From Fen-1258 sp964441505 (lineage in GTDB: Bacteria > Bacteroidota > Ignavibacteria > Ignavibacteriales > Melioribacteraceae): 64,000 bases of DNA. Under the pieces are notes generated by a model. The model did not search any database and was not told the DNA's origin. It was given only the letters and a program-made list of their open reading frames with translations. Positions 61,558 to 64,000 of this stretch are shown here, in pieces (position 1 is the stretch's first letter; each line of letters starts with the position of its first letter). The DNA lies in assembly GCA_964441505.1 (NCBI GenBank), contig CAYTUV010000001.1, positions 153,695 through 217,694 of the forward strand, written 5' to 3'. The translations under genes and the position numbers were made by a program.

Positions 61558-63951
61558 ATGAAAAAGTTATTGTTGTTCATTCTATTTCCAATCTTGGTTT
61601 CTTTCGCGCAGATTTCTATTTCTACCGGTAGTAGTGTAAATGAAAATTTCAACAGCATGGGTACAAGCGCAACGGCAACTTTGCCGGTAAATTGGAAAGT
61701 AGAAAAAAACACTAATGTTAGAACCGTTGGGAGTTACAGTGCGGCAGCCAATGCAAGTAATCTGGCTGGTGGCGTTAATATGTCCACCTCAGCCACCAAT
61801 GGTATCTATAATTTTGGATTATCCACAACAGACAGAGCTATCGGCGGTATATCTTCGGGCACAGCCTCAAAAAGTGTTAACGTCTTTGCATACTTTCAAA
61901 ACAACGGAATAGCAACCATTACTCAAATAGACATATCTTATGATGTTGTGAGATTTCGAAATGGCTCGAACATTGTTGGTTTTTCTATTCAATTATATTA
62001 TTCAACGGATGGATCAACATGGATTTCTGCCGGACAAAATTTTTTATCAAGCTTTAGTCCCAATGCGGACAACAACGGTGCGGCAGTCGTCCCGATTGAA
62101 GCGAAACAGATCTTGAATCAAACAGTTAGCGGATTATCAATTCCTCAAAACGGGAATTTGTACCTAGCATTTAATTATTCAGTTACATCCGGATCAATTA
62201 CCTCAAATGCTCAGGCACTGGGAATAGACAATTTTGTAATGAACAATATTCTTTCCGGCAGCGGTGTTACGGCACCTAATGCACCGGTTGGATTTTCAGC
62301 AACAAATATTTCTAAAACCGGATTCAAAGCAAATTGGAGTAGTTCTTCCGGTGCTACTGGTTATCTGCTTGATGTATCAACAACAGCCGGCTTCACCAGT
62401 TTTGTCACCGGCTATGAGAATAAAAATGTCGGTAATGTATTAAGTTTTGATGTCACCACTTTAACACCCAACACCACATATTATTATAGAGTACGCGCTT
62501 CGAACAGCGTTGGAGCCAGCGGCAGTTCAAACAATATTTCCGTAAACACGCTATCCATTATTACACAGGTACAATTTAATGGAGTAAGCGATGCCGTTAT
62601 TAAATCGGCCGGGACATATAATCTTGTGTTATCGATAACGGATCCGGACTTAACTAACGCAACATCATGTTCTGTAACCTTTGTTGCGGATTCAAGTACG
62701 GCAACGGCTTCATATTTAAATAATTTTTCATCACAGACCGTAACTTTTCCGGCAGGAAGTTCGGCAAATCAGCAAATAGTTTTTACGATTTCCGATATCG
62801 GTGGAGCTGAACCGGCAAAGAAAGCATTTCTGCAAATTCAAAGTGTAAGCGGTGGAATATCAGCACAAGCAGGAACACAATCAAAATTCAAACTATCCAT
62901 AACCAGCGGCGTTTACAATGCATATTACTCAACTATATCAAATGGGTTAACCGGTGCGGCACTGAAATCTGCTTTGTATAATCTGATAAAAAACCACACT
63001 AAATATCCTTACACAGATAGCGGCACTGATGTCTGGAAAATGTCGGAAGCAAGTGATGAAGACCCTAAAAATCCAAATAACATTATTGGTATCTATTCCG
63101 GCTTGTCAATTACAAAAAGCTCAATAATAAATGGTACAACAACAAGATATTGGAACAGAGAACATGTCTGGTCACAATCTCACGGAAATTTTGGAACCGT
63201 GCCCGGAGCCGGAACAGATGCTCATCATTTGCGCCCGGAAAATCCAACCGTTAACAGCGCAAAAAGTAATTTAGATTTTGATAACGGAGGAAGTCTGGTT
63301 TCAAATGGCGGCGGAAGTAAAAACGACAGCGATTCATGGGAACCTCGCGATGAAGTCAAAGGCGATATAGCGAGAATGATTTTTTATATGGCAACAAGAT
63401 ATATGGGCGACTCCGGCGAACCTAACTTGCAGGTTGTTGATTATATACCGAGTTCACCAAATAATGAACCCCGATATGGAAAGCTCTCGACACTGCTTGT
63501 CTGGAATCAACAGGATCCGCCGGATGCATTTGAGATGAACAGAAATAACGTAATCTATTTTTATCAACGCAATAGAAATCCTTACATAGATCACCCCGAG
63601 TGGATTTCCGCAATCTGGGGTACTCCATCGGATGTCAAAAATAATTATGAGAATTCAATTATAACTGAGTACGCGTTATATCAAAATTATCCAAACCCGT
63701 TTAACCCGGAAACGGTTATCAGCTATCAGCTGGCGGAGAGCAGTTATATAACTTTAAAGGTCTTCGATATACTGGGACGCGAAATAATCACATTAGTCAG
63801 AGAAGCCAAGAACGCAGGGATTCATCATTCTAAGTTCTCCACTCTTCACTCTACACTTACCAGCGGTGTTTATATTTATACGATTAACGCAAAAGCAATT
63901 GACGGCGAAAAGGAGTTCCATAAATCGGCCAAGCTTGTGCTGATGAAATGA
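61558..63951 (+). CDS. T9SS-secreted endonuclease I with FN3
   Basis: 797-residue secreted nuclease. A signal peptide (cleavage near SFAQIS) precedes a beta-sandwich region (about 25-230), a fibronectin type III domain (about 235-325) and a further beta domain resembling Calx-beta (about 330-440). An endonuclease I domain follows at about 455-690 with REHVWSQSHGNFG and DAHHLRPENPTVNSAKSNLDFD (in parts), the histidines and asparagine of the beta-beta-alpha-metal site. The last about 90 residues form a T9SS sorting tail (LYQNYPNPFNPETVISYQ, end KLVLMK). It would degrade extracellular DNA for nutrition or biofilm work. Confidence 0.92.
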   Translation: MKKLLLFILFPILVSFAQISISTGSSVNENFNSMGTSATATLPVNWKVEKNTNVRTVGSYSAAANASNLAGGVNMSTSATNGIYNFGLSTTDRAIGGISSGTASKSVNVFAYFQNNGIATITQIDISYDVVRFRNGSNIVGFSIQLYYSTDGSTWISAGQNFLSSFSPNADNNGAAVVPIEAKQILNQTVSGLSIPQNGNLYLAFNYSVTSGSITSNAQALGIDNFVMNNILSGSGVTAPNAPVGFSATNISKTGFKANWSSSSGATGYLLDVSTTAGFTSFVTGYENKNVGNVLSFDVTTLTPNTTYYYRVRASNSVGASGSSNNISVNTLSIITQVQFNGVSDAVIKSAGTYNLVLSITDPDLTNATSCSVTFVADSSTATASYLNNFSSQTVTFPAGSSANQQIVFTISDIGGAEPAKKAFLQIQSVSGGISAQAGTQSKFKLSITSGVYNAYYSTISNGLTGAALKSALYNLIKNHTKYPYTDSGTDVWKMSEASDEDPKNPNNIIGIYSGLSITKSSIINGTTTRYWNREHVWSQSHGNFGTVPGAGTDAHHLRPENPTVNSAKSNLDFDNGGSLVSNGGGSKNDSDSWEPRDEVKGDIARMIFYMATRYMGDSGEPNLQVVDYIPSSPNNEPRYGKLSTLLVWNQQDPPDAFEMNRNNVIYFYQRNRNPYIDHPEWISAIWGTPSDVKNNYENSIITEYALYQNYPNPFNPETVISYQLAESSYITLKVFDILGREIITLVREAKNAGIHHSKFSTLHSTLTSGVYIYTINAKAIDGEKEFHKSAKLVLMK

Positions 63952-64000
63952 GTGCCAAGTTAAGCTTGGACAAATCTAATCGGGTGCGGTGGGAAAATGC

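Overview
The window looks like a chromosomal segment from a Bacteroidota/Chlorobi-group bacterium, most likely an Ignavibacteria (Melioribacter/Ignavibacterium-like) lineage. The reasons are: AT-rich DNA; several secreted proteins ending in a type IX secretion (T9SS) sorting tail with the N-Y/F-P-N-P-F-N-P motif and a final K-M-[LI]-L-[LM]-K; a TonB-dependent receptor with a carboxypeptidase-regulatory N-domain; DUF5723 outer-membrane protein; and a pilin-like protein starting MGTQQLLL. The taxonomic call is inference from protein style, not from a marker gene. No rRNA, tRNA or CRISPR array was seen.

Layout. 0.1-4.0 kb: a methionine/aspartate-family operon (metY, aspartate kinase, metX). 4.1-8.0 kb: a GxxExxY protein and then the archaeal-type Glu-tRNA(Gln) amidotransferase gatE-gatD, with a different interspersed palindromic repeat in front of each gat gene. 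8.3-15.4 kb: a metallophosphoesterase, a large Cache-PAS-PAS-CBS-DUF294 sensor, a DUF485/ActP-type acetate symporter pair and a porin-like protein. 15.5-18.0 kb: ada (DNA alkylation repair) and a PLP decarboxylase. An approximately 78-bp promoter-bearing leader in front of ada is duplicated at 8.15 kb. 18.1-22.8 kb (minus strand): the TcmP/three-Cys-motif pair and an envelope pair (DUF5723 protein plus lipoprotein). 23.4-26.5 kb: a YfhL-like ferredoxin, small exported proteins, a PAP2 phosphatase and a SnoaL-like lipoprotein. 26.5-28.6 kb (minus): zinc-finger/FecR-like anti-sigma factor, ECF sigma factor and a frameshifted pilin-like gene.

28.9-36.4 kb: a close relative of eukaryotic dihydroceramide delta-4 desaturase, DUF1569 and DUF1648 proteins, then a GH20 hexosaminidase and GH92 mannosidase pair that would strip N-glycans. 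36.4-39.8 kb: an M20 peptidase remnant, a GAF histidine kinase and an exported protein whose T9SS tail is out of frame at an A9 run. 40-43.8 kb: TPR/beta-barrel protein and an M23 peptidase. 44.1-47.7 kb: a large T9SS-exported Asp-box/FN3 protein. 47.7-51.2 kb: HAD phosphatase, a decayed PD40 gene, a cold-shock protein, and a Tat-exported DUF362 protein with a DUF6599 protein. 51.5-55.7 kb: an SPFH/unknown/Arc-like/unknown cluster and a 5'-nucleotidase. 55.9-59.9 kb: PCuAC and SCO1 copper proteins divergent from a TonB-dependent receptor. 60.2-64 kb: two more T9SS substrates, one a secreted endonuclease I.

The most notable points are the bacterial GatDE pair, the ceramide-desaturase homologue, the duplicated ada-type leader, the TcmP/three-Cys pair, homopolymer-associated frameshifts (A9 in a T9SS tail, T8 in a signal peptide), and the many different interspersed palindromic repeats. 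All function calls rest on motif reading without database searches.
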